From Pseudomonadota bacterium (GTDB lineage: Bacteria > Pseudomonadota > Alphaproteobacteria > SMXQ01), in NCBI GenBank assembly GCA_022562375.1, contig JADFPK010000110.1:1-6219 (forward strand): a DNA stretch of 6,219 nt, in the 5' to 3' direction. Positions within the stretch are counted from its first letter, which is position 1; the number at the start of each line of letters is the position of its first letter. The position numbers were made by a program, and so were the translations under genes. Below are positions 1 to 5,222 of this stretch, piece after piece. Under the pieces are notes generated by a model that saw only the letters and a program-made list of their open reading frames with translations, ran no database searches and was not told the origin of the DNA.

Positions 1-780
1 GACCAGGACGATGGCGAACACCTTGAGGATGTCGAGGCGCAATTCGCGCAGCTTCTCTTCGATGTCGGCATTCGATTTGGACAACATCAAGACACCCAGC
101 ACCTGCTTGTAGCGCTGAACCGGCACCGCCACGGAAAGCACCAGGCCCTCGTCCCGAATCGCCCGCACGGCGCCGCTGGCCTTGCCGGTAAGGGCGGCCA
201 ACGCCTCCTCATAGTCGCTGGCCCGCTGTTGCGGTTTCTCGCGGTAGTACGGATAGCGCTGGCGCCGCGGCAGAATCTCGATCACCCACTCATAAACGCC
301 GGCGATGAATCGGGAGACCCTGCCGCCGATCCGGGGCGGCGGCAATTCCTCGATCTGGACCGTGCCCCCCGGCCCGGTCAGGGCGCGGCTGTCGGCGACG
401 AGATCGCCGTTGTCGGCGAAAAGGCGGGCCCGCAGCCTGGCCGGGCCGGCGAGACGGCGCACCATCGGCCGCGCCAGACCGGAGAGGAAGTCCTGGCCCA
501 CCGACGGACTGCTGGTCACCGCCGCTTCGCCGATGGCGGCGGCGAAGATCTCCGCCTGAACGGTCAGGGAATCGAGCTCGGCGTCGATGAGGGTGCGCTG
601 GTACTGATCGATATAGAGAAGGCCGCCGACGAGAAACAACAACGCCAGTACATTCAGCGCCAGAATGCGCCAGGTCAGCGACCGGAAGCGGCCGTGGCGG
701 CGCCGGGCCGGAGGCAACAATCCGAGCCGCCGTTCCGTCTCCAGGGGCGTCCTCGCGCGCTCCTTTCTACGCCCCAACAT
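1..780 (-). CDS. chvG: ChvG-like sensor histidine kinase, N-terminal part (cut by left edge)
   Basis: This is the membrane sensor kinase partner of the ChvI-like regulator just upstream on the same strand; 94 bases separate them. The 260 visible residues read as a basic cytoplasmic tail (1-38), a first membrane helix (about 39-58, ILALNVLALLFLVGG), a periplasmic sensor region (about 59-250) and the start of the second helix (about 251-260, ending KVFAIVLV). The HAMP, DHp and ATPase domains lie beyond the window. The stretches LTWRILALNVLALL, LIDAELDSLTVQAEIFAAAIGE and the late YPYYR...DYEEALAALTGK resemble the ChvG/ExoS stimulus-sensing domain. In relatives this kinase responds to acid or envelope stress and phosphorylates ChvI. 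I chose ATG 780; a GTG lies directly before it, and the frame is closed by a stop at 855-853. No good Shine-Dalgarno precedes the start, so translation may depend on the chvI message. The family call is firm; the stimulus here is unknown. Confidence 0.88.
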   Translation of the reverse strand, partial: MLGRRKERARTPLETERRLGLLPPARRRHGRFRSLTWRILALNVLALLFLVGGLLYIDQYQRTLIDAELDSLTVQAEIFAAAIGEAAVTSSPSVGQDFLSGLARPMVRRLAGPARLRARLFADNGDLVADSRALTGPGGTVQIEELPPPRIGGRVSRFIAGVYEWVIEILPRRQRYPYYREKPQQRASDYEEALAALTGKASGAVRAIRDEGLVLSVAVPVQRYKQVLGVLMLSKSNADIEEKLRELRLDILKVFAIVLV

Positions 781-874
781 CACGGCAACCCAGGTCCCGG
801 GCCGGGCAACAGGTGAGCGGCCGTCGGATGCGCCCTTCTCCCATGACAGGTCCTAGCAGTACTTACCGGTGTCA

Positions 875-1573
875 TTATTCGCGGTAGCGGTAACCGAGGC
901 CATAAAGCGTTTCGATCTGGGCGAACTCCGGGTCGACGGCCTTGAATTTCCGGCGCAGCCTCTTGATGTGGCTGTCGATCGTGCGGTCGTCGACGTAGAT
1001 GTGCTCGCCATAGGCCGCGTCCATGAGCTGATCGCGGCTCTTGATATGCCCCGGACGGGCCGCCAGGGACTGCAGTATCAGGAACTCGGTTACGGTGAGG
1101 GCAACCGGCTCGCTCCTCCAGGAACAAAGATGGCGCAGCGGATCCATCACCAATTCACCACGCGCGATGGCGCCCTTGCCGTCGCCGGCGGCCGGCCCAT
1201 CGGAGGCGACCTCGCTGCGCCGCAAGAGAGCGCGGATGCGCTCGATCAGCAGGCGTTGGGAAAACGGTTTCTTGATGTAATCGTCGGCGCCCATGCGGAA
1301 ACCGAGGACCTCGTCGAATTCCTCGTCCTTGGAGGTGAGAAAGATGACCGGCATCTGGGATTGGCGGCGCAGACGGTTGAGCAACTCCATGCCGTCCATG
1401 CGCGGCATCTTGATATCCAGTATGGCGAGGTCCACCGGCTGGGCCGTAAGGGCGCGCAGGGCTTCGGCGCCGGTGGTGTAGGTGCGAACGCTGAACCCTT
1501 CCGCTTCCAGGGCCATGGAAACCGAGGTCAGGATATTCTGGTCGTCATCGACCAAGGCGATGGTCCGGCGCAT
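875..1573 (-). CDS. chvI: ChvI-like OmpR/PhoB-family response regulator
   Basis: A 232-residue cytoplasmic DNA-binding response regulator. The receiver domain (about 1-118) has the acidic pair D9/D10 in LVDDDQNIL, the phospho-acceptor D53 in [14 protein letters not shown]80 in VIFLTS and K102 in YIKKPF. The C-terminal winged-helix (about 135-232) has LTVTEFLIL, the recognition-helix stretch [17 protein letters not shown] and the ending YGLGYRY. Length and every key residue fit the family. [34 protein letters not shown] is typical of alphaproteobacterial ChvI. It should be phosphorylated by the ChvG-like kinase encoded next, and in relatives it controls envelope, exopolysaccharide and acid-response genes. 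ATG 1573 is preceded by a purine-rich GAGAGAGA stretch that is a weak ribosome site. Its leader carries a 17-bp tandem repeat and, further up, a long palindrome. Confidence 0.95.
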   Translation of the reverse strand: MRRTIALVDDDQNILTSVSMALEAEGFSVRTYTTGAEALRALTAQPVDLAILDIKMPRMDGMELLNRLRRQSQMPVIFLTSKDEEFDEVLGFRMGADDYIKKPFSQRLLIERIRALLRRSEVASDGPAAGDGKGAIARGELVMDPLRHLCSWRSEPVALTVTEFLILQSLAARPGHIKSRDQLMDAAYGEHIYVDDRTIDSHIKRLRRKFKAVDPEFAQIETLYGLGYRYRE

Positions 1574-1586
1574 CTGGTTCTCTCTC

Positions 1587-1620
1587 TCTTTGAGGACATC
1601 GGCTCTTTGAGGACATCGGC
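1587..1620. repeat. 17-bp perfect tandem duplication in the chvI leader
   Basis: TCTTTGAGGACATCGGC occurs at 1587-1603 and is repeated without a gap at 1604-1620, with no mismatch. The proximal copy starts 13 bases before the chvI start codon. On the chvI strand each unit reads GCCGATGTCCTCAAAGA. It may be a recent slippage duplication or a paired regulator-binding site. Direct OmpR-family sites are often tandem, but a repeat this close to the start codon would lie in the transcript rather than in the promoter. Confidence 0.9.
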
Positions 1621-1640
1621 CGAATTTTGCCTCTAGTTTA

Positions 1641-1706
1641 GGAAAGGTGGGGACAAATTACCATGGCGCTTTGATGCCCCCGCCAAGGGGTCCCCATACC
1701 CTTTCC
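1641..1706. repeat. Long imperfect palindrome / stem-loop upstream of chvI
   Basis: The two halves pair in three blocks. GGAAAGG (1641-1647) pairs with CCTTTCC (1700-1706). TGGGGAC (1648-1654) pairs with GTCCCCA (1690-1696), with a 3-base bulge TAC. Inside, CCATGGCG (1661-1668) pairs with CGCCAAGG (1681-1688) apart from one A-A mismatch, leaving a 12-base loop. There is no T-run on either side, so it is a poor intrinsic terminator. It lies 68 bases ahead of chvI and about 170 bases ahead of cbtB. It could be a REP/MITE-like relic, since the TGGGGACAAATT edge resembles short elements that I recall as common in proteobacterial genomes, or a structured leader RNA. I cannot tell which. Confidence 0.65.
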
Positions 1707-1738
1707 GGGCCATTTCCGGCGGCCGGGCGGGGCAATGC

Positions 1739-1768
1739 TTGACGCGGCTTTAGCGCCACGACTAATAT
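1739..1768 (+). promoter_or_regulatory. Candidate sigma70 promoter for cbtB-cbtA
   Basis: TTGACG (1739-1744, five of six to the -35 consensus) is followed after 18 bases by TAATAT (1763-1768, four of six to the -10). A start near 1775 would give a leader of about 98 bases before cbtB. It is the best promoter-like pair seen in this divergent region on the plus strand; the call is by eye only. Confidence 0.5.
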
Positions 1769-1812
1769 CGCCGCGACGGCGCGCCCCGACGACGGCATCG
1801 GATCGAGGGAAC

Positions 1813-1867
1813 GGCCGGATCCCGGCCCCAGGGCTCGACGCCTTATGAGCCGGGGAGGCTCAGAGGG
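1813..1867 (+). promoter_or_regulatory. cbtB leader with mutually exclusive hairpins next to the ribosome site
   Basis: Three hairpins can be drawn. The first is GGCCGG (1813-1818) with CCGGCC (1822-1827) around a 3-base loop. The second is CCCC (1826-1829) plus GGCTC (1832-1836) with GAGCC (1847-1851) plus GGGG, with a 2-base bulge. The third is TGAGCC (1846-1851) with GGCTCA (1857-1862) around a GGGGA loop. The second and third compete for GAGCC at 1847-1851. The third abuts the likely ribosome site GAGGG (1863-1867), 5 bases before ATG 1873 or 8 before ATG 1876. cbtAB genes are often under cobalamin riboswitches. The GAGGGAA at 1805-1811 and the AGCC-GGGGA stretch only loosely recall that family, and the leader is short, so this is not called as a canonical riboswitch. 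Confidence 0.4.
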
Positions 1868-1872
1868 CGACG

Positions 1873-2070
1873 ATGATGGAAGCGAATAGAAATCCAGCCA
1901 TTGCCGGCAGCGAGGGCGGCTTGGGCGCGGTTCAGCGCCGCATCGGCGCGGCGATCGTCGCCACCCTGATCGGGGTCTTCATCCTGTTCGGTGTCGGGCT
2001 CGCCCATCCCGATACCATCCACAACGCGGCCCACGATGTGCGCCATGCTTTGGCCTTCCCCTGCCATTAG
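1873..2070 (+). CDS. cbtB: CbtB, small subunit of predicted cobalt transporter
   Basis: A 65-residue inner-membrane protein with one predicted helix (about 25-44, IGAAIVATLIGVFILFGVGL). Its signature His-rich tail (about 45-65) contains H45, H50, H54, H58 and the terminal FPCH with C64 and H65. HNAAHDVRHALAFPCH is the hallmark of CbtB (the PF09489 family), and the tail probably binds the metal. With CbtA, encoded 21 bases downstream, it forms a predicted cobalt uptake system linked in other genomes to cobalamin synthesis; this is mainly known from comparative genomics. ATG 1873 and ATG 1876 are adjacent; GAGGG at 1863-1867 suits the second slightly better, a one-residue difference. The length is normal for the family. 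Confidence 0.93.
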   Translation: MMEANRNPAIAGSEGGLGAVQRRIGAAIVATLIGVFILFGVGLAHPDTIHNAAHDVRHALAFPCH

Positions 2071-2091
2071 CGCCCGCCGACCGAGGTTCCC

Positions 2092-2838
2092 ATGCTAAGG
2101 CGCGTCCTCGTCACCGGACTAACGGCTGGCCTGTTGGCCGGGTTGTTCGCCGCCGCCATCCAAATCGCCTGGATAACGCCGATCATCCTGGAGGCCGAGA
2201 TTTACGAAAGCGCCGGGGCGCCAACCGGGGCGCCTGATGCGGCGTCCCGGCCGGGCGCCTCCGGCGCTTCCTTCGTCATCTCCGCGGCGGAGCGTCTGGA
2301 AGGGCCCGCGGCGGAGCCTCTGGAAGGGAACGAGGACGCCTGGGCGCCCGAGGACGGCATCGAGCGCACGCTCTTTACCGTGCTGGCAAATGTCCTCGCC
2401 GGCATCGGCTACGGCCTCATCCTGGTCGCGGCCTTCACCCTTTCGGGCCGGCACGTGGACCCGCGCCAAGGCGTGCTCTGGGGGCTAGCGGGTTTCGCCG
2501 TCTTCATCCTGGCGCCGGCGCTGGGCTTGCCGCCCGAGCTTCCCGGCATGGTGGCGGCCGATCTCGGCGCCCGCCAGACATGGTGGATCGGGACCGTGAT
2601 CTCGACCGCCGGTGGCCTGGCGCTGATCGTCTTCGCACGCCATAGGCTGCTCAAGGGCCTCGGCCTGGCTTTGCTTCTGGTCCCCCATGCCTTGGGCGCG
2701 CCCCATCCCGGGCAATTCGGCGGACCGGTCCCAGCCGAGCTCGCCGCCGAGTTCGCCGTCGCCTCGCTCTTTACCACCGCCCTGTTCTGGACGGCGCTCG
2801 GCGGGTTCGCCGGTTATTTCCACCGGAAAATAAGTTGA
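2092..2838 (+). CDS. cbtA: CbtA, membrane subunit of predicted cobalt transporter
   Basis: A 248-residue polytopic inner-membrane protein with about six hydrophobic segments (near 5-28, 96-117, 127-145, 164-183, 187-200 and 220-242). Family motifs are present in order: PIILEAEIYE after the first helix, WAPEDGIERT (84-93), WGLAGFAVFILAPALGLPPELPG (130-152), RQTWW (161-165), VPHALGAPHP (198-207) and the late VPAELAAEFAVASL...LFW. These fit CbtA (the PF09490 family), the partner of CbtB, in a likely two-gene operon. ATG 2092 is supported by GAGG at 2083-2086, 5 bases upstream. The loop between helix 1 and WAPEDG holds an 8-residue duplication, AAERLEGP/AAEPLEGN, and has no histidines, whereas I recall many CbtA loops being His-rich. 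Co2+ as the substrate is inferred from the family. Confidence 0.93.
   Translation: MLRRVLVTGLTAGLLAGLFAAAIQIAWITPIILEAEIYESAGAPTGAPDAASRPGASGASFVISAAERLEGPAAEPLEGNEDAWAPEDGIERTLFTVLANVLAGIGYGLILVAAFTLSGRHVDPRQGVLWGLAGFAVFILAPALGLPPELPGMVAADLGARQTWWIGTVISTAGGLALIVFARHRLLKGLGLALLLVPHALGAPHPGQFGGPVPAELAAEFAVASLFTTALFWTALGGFAGYFHRKIS
2282..2328 (+). repeat. In-frame 24-bp tandem repeat within cbtA
   Basis: A 23-base block starting CCGCGGCGGAGC and ending TCTGGAAGGG occurs at 2282-2304 and again at 2306-2328. The two copies differ at one base, with a 24-base period, so the frame is kept. It encodes AAERLEGP then AAEPLEGN (residues 65-80), in the extramembrane loop before the WAPEDG motif. It looks like a replication-slippage expansion in a variable loop. 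Confidence 0.88.
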
Positions 2839-2884
2839 AATCGCAAAATCCAAGAGCGGCGGGACCTAGGACCAGGGCCCGGCG

Positions 2885-2906
2885 GGTTTCGGCAATATCG
2901 GAAACC
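2885..2906. repeat. Small inverted repeat between cbtA and the pckA promoter
   Basis: GGTTTC (2885-2890) and GAAACC (2901-2906) are perfect 6-bp arms around a 10-base spacer, 46 bases after the cbtA stop. No T-run follows, so termination would be weak; it could equally be an operator. The rest of the 313-base gap 2839-3151 holds a candidate promoter (2921-2951), a run of seven G at 3019-3025, a GGCAC/GTGCC hairpin at 3064-3077 and the strong hairpin at 3076-3103. I saw no credible gene in it. Confidence 0.4.
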
Positions 2907-2920
2907 GGCGGTTCTTATCC

Positions 2921-2951
2921 TTGGTAAGCGGACGCGGCAAGTATATATAAT
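2921..2951 (+). promoter_or_regulatory. Candidate sigma70 promoter for pckA
   Basis: A perfect TATAAT lies at 2946-2951 inside an alternating TATATATAAT run that stands out from the GC-rich surroundings. TTGGTA (2921-2926, four of six) lies 19 bases upstream of it, or 17 bases upstream of the overlapping TATATA at 2944-2949. A near-palindrome CTTATCC-T-TGGTAAG (2914-2928) overlaps the -35 and might be an operator. A start near 2958 gives a leader of about 190 bases to the preferred pckA start. Confidence 0.55.
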
Positions 2952-3075
2952 GTGTTTCAGCGGTGCGTGTACGGCATCAGTGGTGACCCATCGGCGTTAC
3001 GCCGGGGCGCCATGAAAAGGGGGGGAAACCGGGGCATCTTCCCGAAAATGGGATCGTGCGCCAGGCACATGAGTG

Positions 3076-3103
3076 CCGGGGCGGGACAGGTGCCCGCGCC
3101 CGG
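3076..3103 (+). promoter_or_regulatory. Very stable GC hairpin in the pckA leader
   Basis: CCGGGGCGGG (3076-3085) pairs with CCCGCGCCCGG (3093-3103), with one bulged G (3098) and a 7-base loop, giving ten G-C pairs. It ends exactly at the ATG at 3104. No T-run follows, so it is not an intrinsic terminator. In RNA it would bury the bases just before that ATG, which also lacks a Shine-Dalgarno at normal spacing. That argues against initiation at 3104, or for tight translational control there. Confidence 0.6.
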
Positions 3104-3151
3104 ATGGCGACTGACAAGGGAGGCCCGGCCTTTGGCGCCGGGAATGAGAGC

Positions 3152-4759
3152 GTGCAACATTTAGGACCTGTAAAGAGCGGTTTCGGGATCGAGAACCACG
3201 GGATTCGAAACGCCGACAACGTATTCTGGAACCTGACGGCGCCGGCGCTCTTTGAGGAGGCGGTGCGGCGGGGCGAAGGGGTTCTGGCCGAGGGCGGGGC
3301 GCTGGTCGTGCTTACCGGCGTCCATACCGGCCGCGCGCCCAAGGACAAGTTCATCGTCGATGAGGCCGAACACCACGACAACATCTGGTGGGGCGCGGTC
3401 AACCGGCCGACCTCGGCGGCCAATTTCGACGGCCTTCACGAACGTCTGCTGACCTATTACGAGGGCCGGGACATATTCGTTCAGGACTGCTACGCCGGCG
3501 CCGATGCGAAGTTCCGCCTGCCGGTGCGCATTATCACCGAGGCCGCCTGGCACAGCCTCTTTGCCGCCAATATGTTCATCCGCCCGAAGGACGAGGAACT
3601 GGCGGCCTTCGAGCCCGAGTTCACCATCATCCAGGCGCCGGGCTGCCACGCCGAGCCCGAGAAGGACGGCACCAACTCCGAGGTCTTCATCGAGGTCAGC
3701 TTCAACAAGAAGCTGGTGCTGATCGGCGGCAGCTCCTACGCCGGCGAGATCAAGAAATCGGTGTTCTCCATCCTCAACTACCTGTTGCCGGCCCGGGGCG
3801 TCCTGCCCATGCACTGCTCGGCCAATATCGGCAAGAAGGGGGACACCGCCATCTTCTTCGGCCTGTCCGGCACCGGCAAGACGACGCTGTCGGCCGACGG
3901 CACACGGGCGCTGATCGGCGATGACGAGCACGGCTGGGGCGATGACGGCGTGTTCAACTTCGAAGGCGGTTGCTACGCCAAGGTGATCCGCCTCTCGGCC
4001 GAGGCCGAGCCCGAGATCTACGCCACCACGCGGCGCTTCGGCACCATCCTCGAGAACGTCATCATCGACGAGGCGACGCGGGTGATCGATTTCGACGACG
4101 ATTCGCTGACCGAGAACACCCGCGCGTCCTACCCCATCGATTTCATTCCCTTTATCAGCGAGGAAGGTATCGGCGGCCACCCGGAGAACATCCTCATGCT
4201 GACGGCCGACGCCTTCGGGGTGTTGCCGCCGATCAGCCGGCTGAGCGCCGAACAGGCGATGTATCACTTCCTTTCCGGCTACACCGCCGTGGTCGCCGGC
4301 ACCGTCAAGGGCATCAAGGAGACCCAGGCCATCTTCTCGACCTGTTTCGGGGCGCCGTTCATGCCGCGCCACCCGACGGTCTACGGCAAGCTGCTGAGCG
4401 ACAAGATCGCCCGGCACGGCACCAACTGCTGGCTGGTCAATACCGGCTGGACCGGCGGCGCTTACGGCGTCGGCAAGCGCATGGAGATCGCCCACACCAG
4501 GACGCTGGTGCGCGCGGCGCTCGAAGGACGCCTGGCCGGGGTGGCGACGACGCCCGATCCCAACTTCGGCGTCGGCGTGCCCGTCACCTGCCCCGACGTG
4601 CCGGCCGAGGTGCTGAACCCGAGGAACACCTGGGCCGACAAGGCGGCCTATGACGAAACCGCGCGCCGCCTGGCCGGGATGTTCGAGGAGAACTTCAAGC
4701 AGTTCGAAACGGCGGTGGATGACAAGGTCAACCAGGCGGCGATCCGCCCGGCGGCTTAG
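3152..4759 (+). CDS. pckA: ATP-dependent phosphoenolpyruvate carboxykinase
   Basis: PckA is a cytoplasmic enzyme that converts oxaloacetate and ATP to phosphoenolpyruvate, CO2 and ADP, the committed step of gluconeogenesis from C4 acids. From GTG 3152 it is 535 residues, the usual length. Visible sites are R61 in [11 protein letters not shown]196 with K201/K202 in [11 protein letters not shown]221 in MHCSAN, the P-loop GLSGTGKTT (237-245), the metal-binding DDEHGW (257-262), R324 in ENTRASYP and the [13 protein letters not shown] segment. All catalytic residues are intact. The frame is also open from ATG 3104 (551 residues) and GTG 3056 (567). I prefer 3152 because family-like sequence begins at [17 protein letters not shown] and because ATG 3104 is abutted by a strong hairpin; neither start has a good ribosome site. 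It is transcribed away from chvI-chvG, with cbtBA between, and converges on the DUF427 gene with a 10-base gap. Confidence 0.96.
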   Translation: MQHLGPVKSGFGIENHGIRNADNVFWNLTAPALFEEAVRRGEGVLAEGGALVVLTGVHTGRAPKDKFIVDEAEHHDNIWWGAVNRPTSAANFDGLHERLLTYYEGRDIFVQDCYAGADAKFRLPVRIITEAAWHSLFAANMFIRPKDEELAAFEPEFTIIQAPGCHAEPEKDGTNSEVFIEVSFNKKLVLIGGSSYAGEIKKSVFSILNYLLPARGVLPMHCSANIGKKGDTAIFFGLSGTGKTTLSADGTRALIGDDEHGWGDDGVFNFEGGCYAKVIRLSAEAEPEIYATTRRFGTILENVIIDEATRVIDFDDDSLTENTRASYPIDFIPFISEEGIGGHPENILMLTADAFGVLPPISRLSAEQAMYHFLSGYTAVVAGTVKGIKETQAIFSTCFGAPFMPRHPTVYGKLLSDKIARHGTNCWLVNTGWTGGAYGVGKRMEIAHTRTLVRAALEGRLAGVATTPDPNFGVGVPVTCPDVPAEVLNPRNTWADKAAYDETARRLAGMFEENFKQFETAVDDKVNQAAIRPAA

Positions 4760-4769
4760 GGCTTGAGGC

Positions 4770-5054
4770 TCAGTCCTCGACCGTCACCCCTTTCCAGAAG
4801 GCGATGTGGTCCTTGATGTTCGAAGCCTTCTCCGTCGGCTCGGGATAGGTCCAGGCGGCGTCGACGTTGACCTCGCCGTCGACCACGACATGGTAATAAT
4901 GCGCCGTCCCTTTCCACGAACATTCGGTGGTGGTGGCGCTTTCCCGCAGGCAATCGTCCTTCACCGTGCCGGGCGGGAAATAGACGTTCTTCTCGACCAC
5001 CTCGAACGCCTCGCTCTCGGCGACGACGGCGCCGTTCCACATCGCTTTCGCCAT
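4770..5054 (-). CDS. DUF427 domain protein
   Basis: A 94-residue soluble protein that is a single DUF427 (PF04248) domain. The family motifs are all present: WNG (6-8), YFPP (25-28), CSWKGTAHYY (45-54), AAWTYPEP (66-73) and IAFWKGV (84-90). The family is widespread in bacteria and fungi; I know of no established biochemical role and assign none. The start is well supported: AAGGAGG lies 5 bases before ATG 5054. An upstream in-frame ATG at 5072 would add MPKEDE, but it overlaps that ribosome site and is unlikely. The gene follows polA on the same strand, separated by 164 bases that hold a palindromic repeat, so it may have its own promoter. Its end converges on pckA without a clear terminator. 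Confidence 0.93.
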   Translation of the reverse strand: MAKAMWNGAVVAESEAFEVVEKNVYFPPGTVKDDCLRESATTTECSWKGTAHYYHVVVDGEVNVDAAWTYPEPTEKASNIKDHIAFWKGVTVED

Positions 5055-5059
5055 TTCAT

Positions 5060-5066
5060 CCTCCTT
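5060..5066 (-). promoter_or_regulatory. Shine-Dalgarno of the DUF427 gene
   Basis: AAGGAGG on the minus strand is a near-perfect anti-16S match, 5 bases before ATG 5054. It decides the start in favour of 5054 over the in-frame ATG at 5072. Confidence 0.85.
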
Positions 5067-5097
5067 CGGCATGCATCCTAGGCCGCATTTGGCAATT

Positions 5098-5222
5098 CAA
5101 TTAAGGTGCAATTAAGGTGACAAGGTGCAATTAAGGTGACAGCTTACTTAATTCCCCGTCCCGGTAATTCTGGGCTATGGAATTAAGTATGGTGTCACCT
5201 TAATTAATGTCACCTTAATTAA
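5098..5222. repeat. AT-rich nested palindrome with flanking tandem repeats (REP/MITE-like element)
   Basis: The core is a three-level palindrome. The outer arms are AATTAAGGTGACA (5129-5141) and TGTCACCTTAATT (5193-5205), 13 bp and perfect. The inner arms are TACTTAATTCC (5145-5155) and GGAATTAAGTA (5179-5189), 11 bp and perfect. The tip is CCCGG (5160-5164) with CTGGG (5170-5174), including one G-T wobble. On the left, CAATTAAGGTG recurs at 5098-5108, 5109-5119 and 5128-5138. On the right, TGTCACCTTAATTAA is tandemly repeated at 5193-5207 and 5208-5222. The arms and repeats are AT-rich within GC-rich DNA, and the block carries no gene. The right copy reaches into the polA stop codon. The layout suggests a non-autonomous element moved in trans, perhaps by a Y1/REP-associated transposase; that attribution is inference. 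It may also act as an RNA hairpin between polA and the DUF427 gene. Confidence 0.85.

Noticed and set aside
229..816. 195-codon plus-strand frame opposite chvG
   Set aside because: The minus strand here encodes a coherent sensor-kinase N-terminus with a membrane helix and ChvG-like motifs, so the plus-strand frame is a shadow.
781..874. Possible small gene or terminator between chvI and chvG
   Set aside because: No coding frame with a ribosome site and no hairpin with a T-run was found in these 94 bases.
869..1636. 255-codon plus-strand open frame opposite chvI
   Set aside because: It is the antisense of a well-supported response regulator in GC-rich DNA and resembles no protein family that I recognise.
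1805..1862. Canonical cobalamin riboswitch upstream of cbtB
   Set aside because: Only GAGGGAA and a loose AGCC-GGGGA echo of the B12 box are seen. The conserved central core (GCTG...CCCGCAACTG) is absent and the leader looks too short. Kept only as a possible non-canonical switch.
2952..3164. 70-codon frame in the cbtA-pckA gap
   Set aside because: It starts at a GTG immediately after the candidate -10 TATAAT, has no ribosome site or recognisable motif, and overlaps both the leader hairpin and the start of pckA.
3161..4495. 444-codon minus-strand open frame opposite pckA
   Set aside because: It is a shadow of the intact pckA reading frame. Its composition (rich in Asp, Val, Gly and Arg, without domain motifs) is typical of antisense frames in high-GC genes.
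4763..4780. TTGAGG/CCTCGA hairpin at the pckA-DUF427 convergence as a bidirectional terminator
   Set aside because: The stem is only 6 bp with one G-T pair, there is no T-run on either side, and it overlaps the end of the DUF427 gene.
5129..5205. The palindrome as a rho-independent terminator of polA
   Set aside because: The stem is AT-rich in its arms and no U-tract follows it on the polA strand. It may still slow or protect transcripts, but it does not have intrinsic terminator form.
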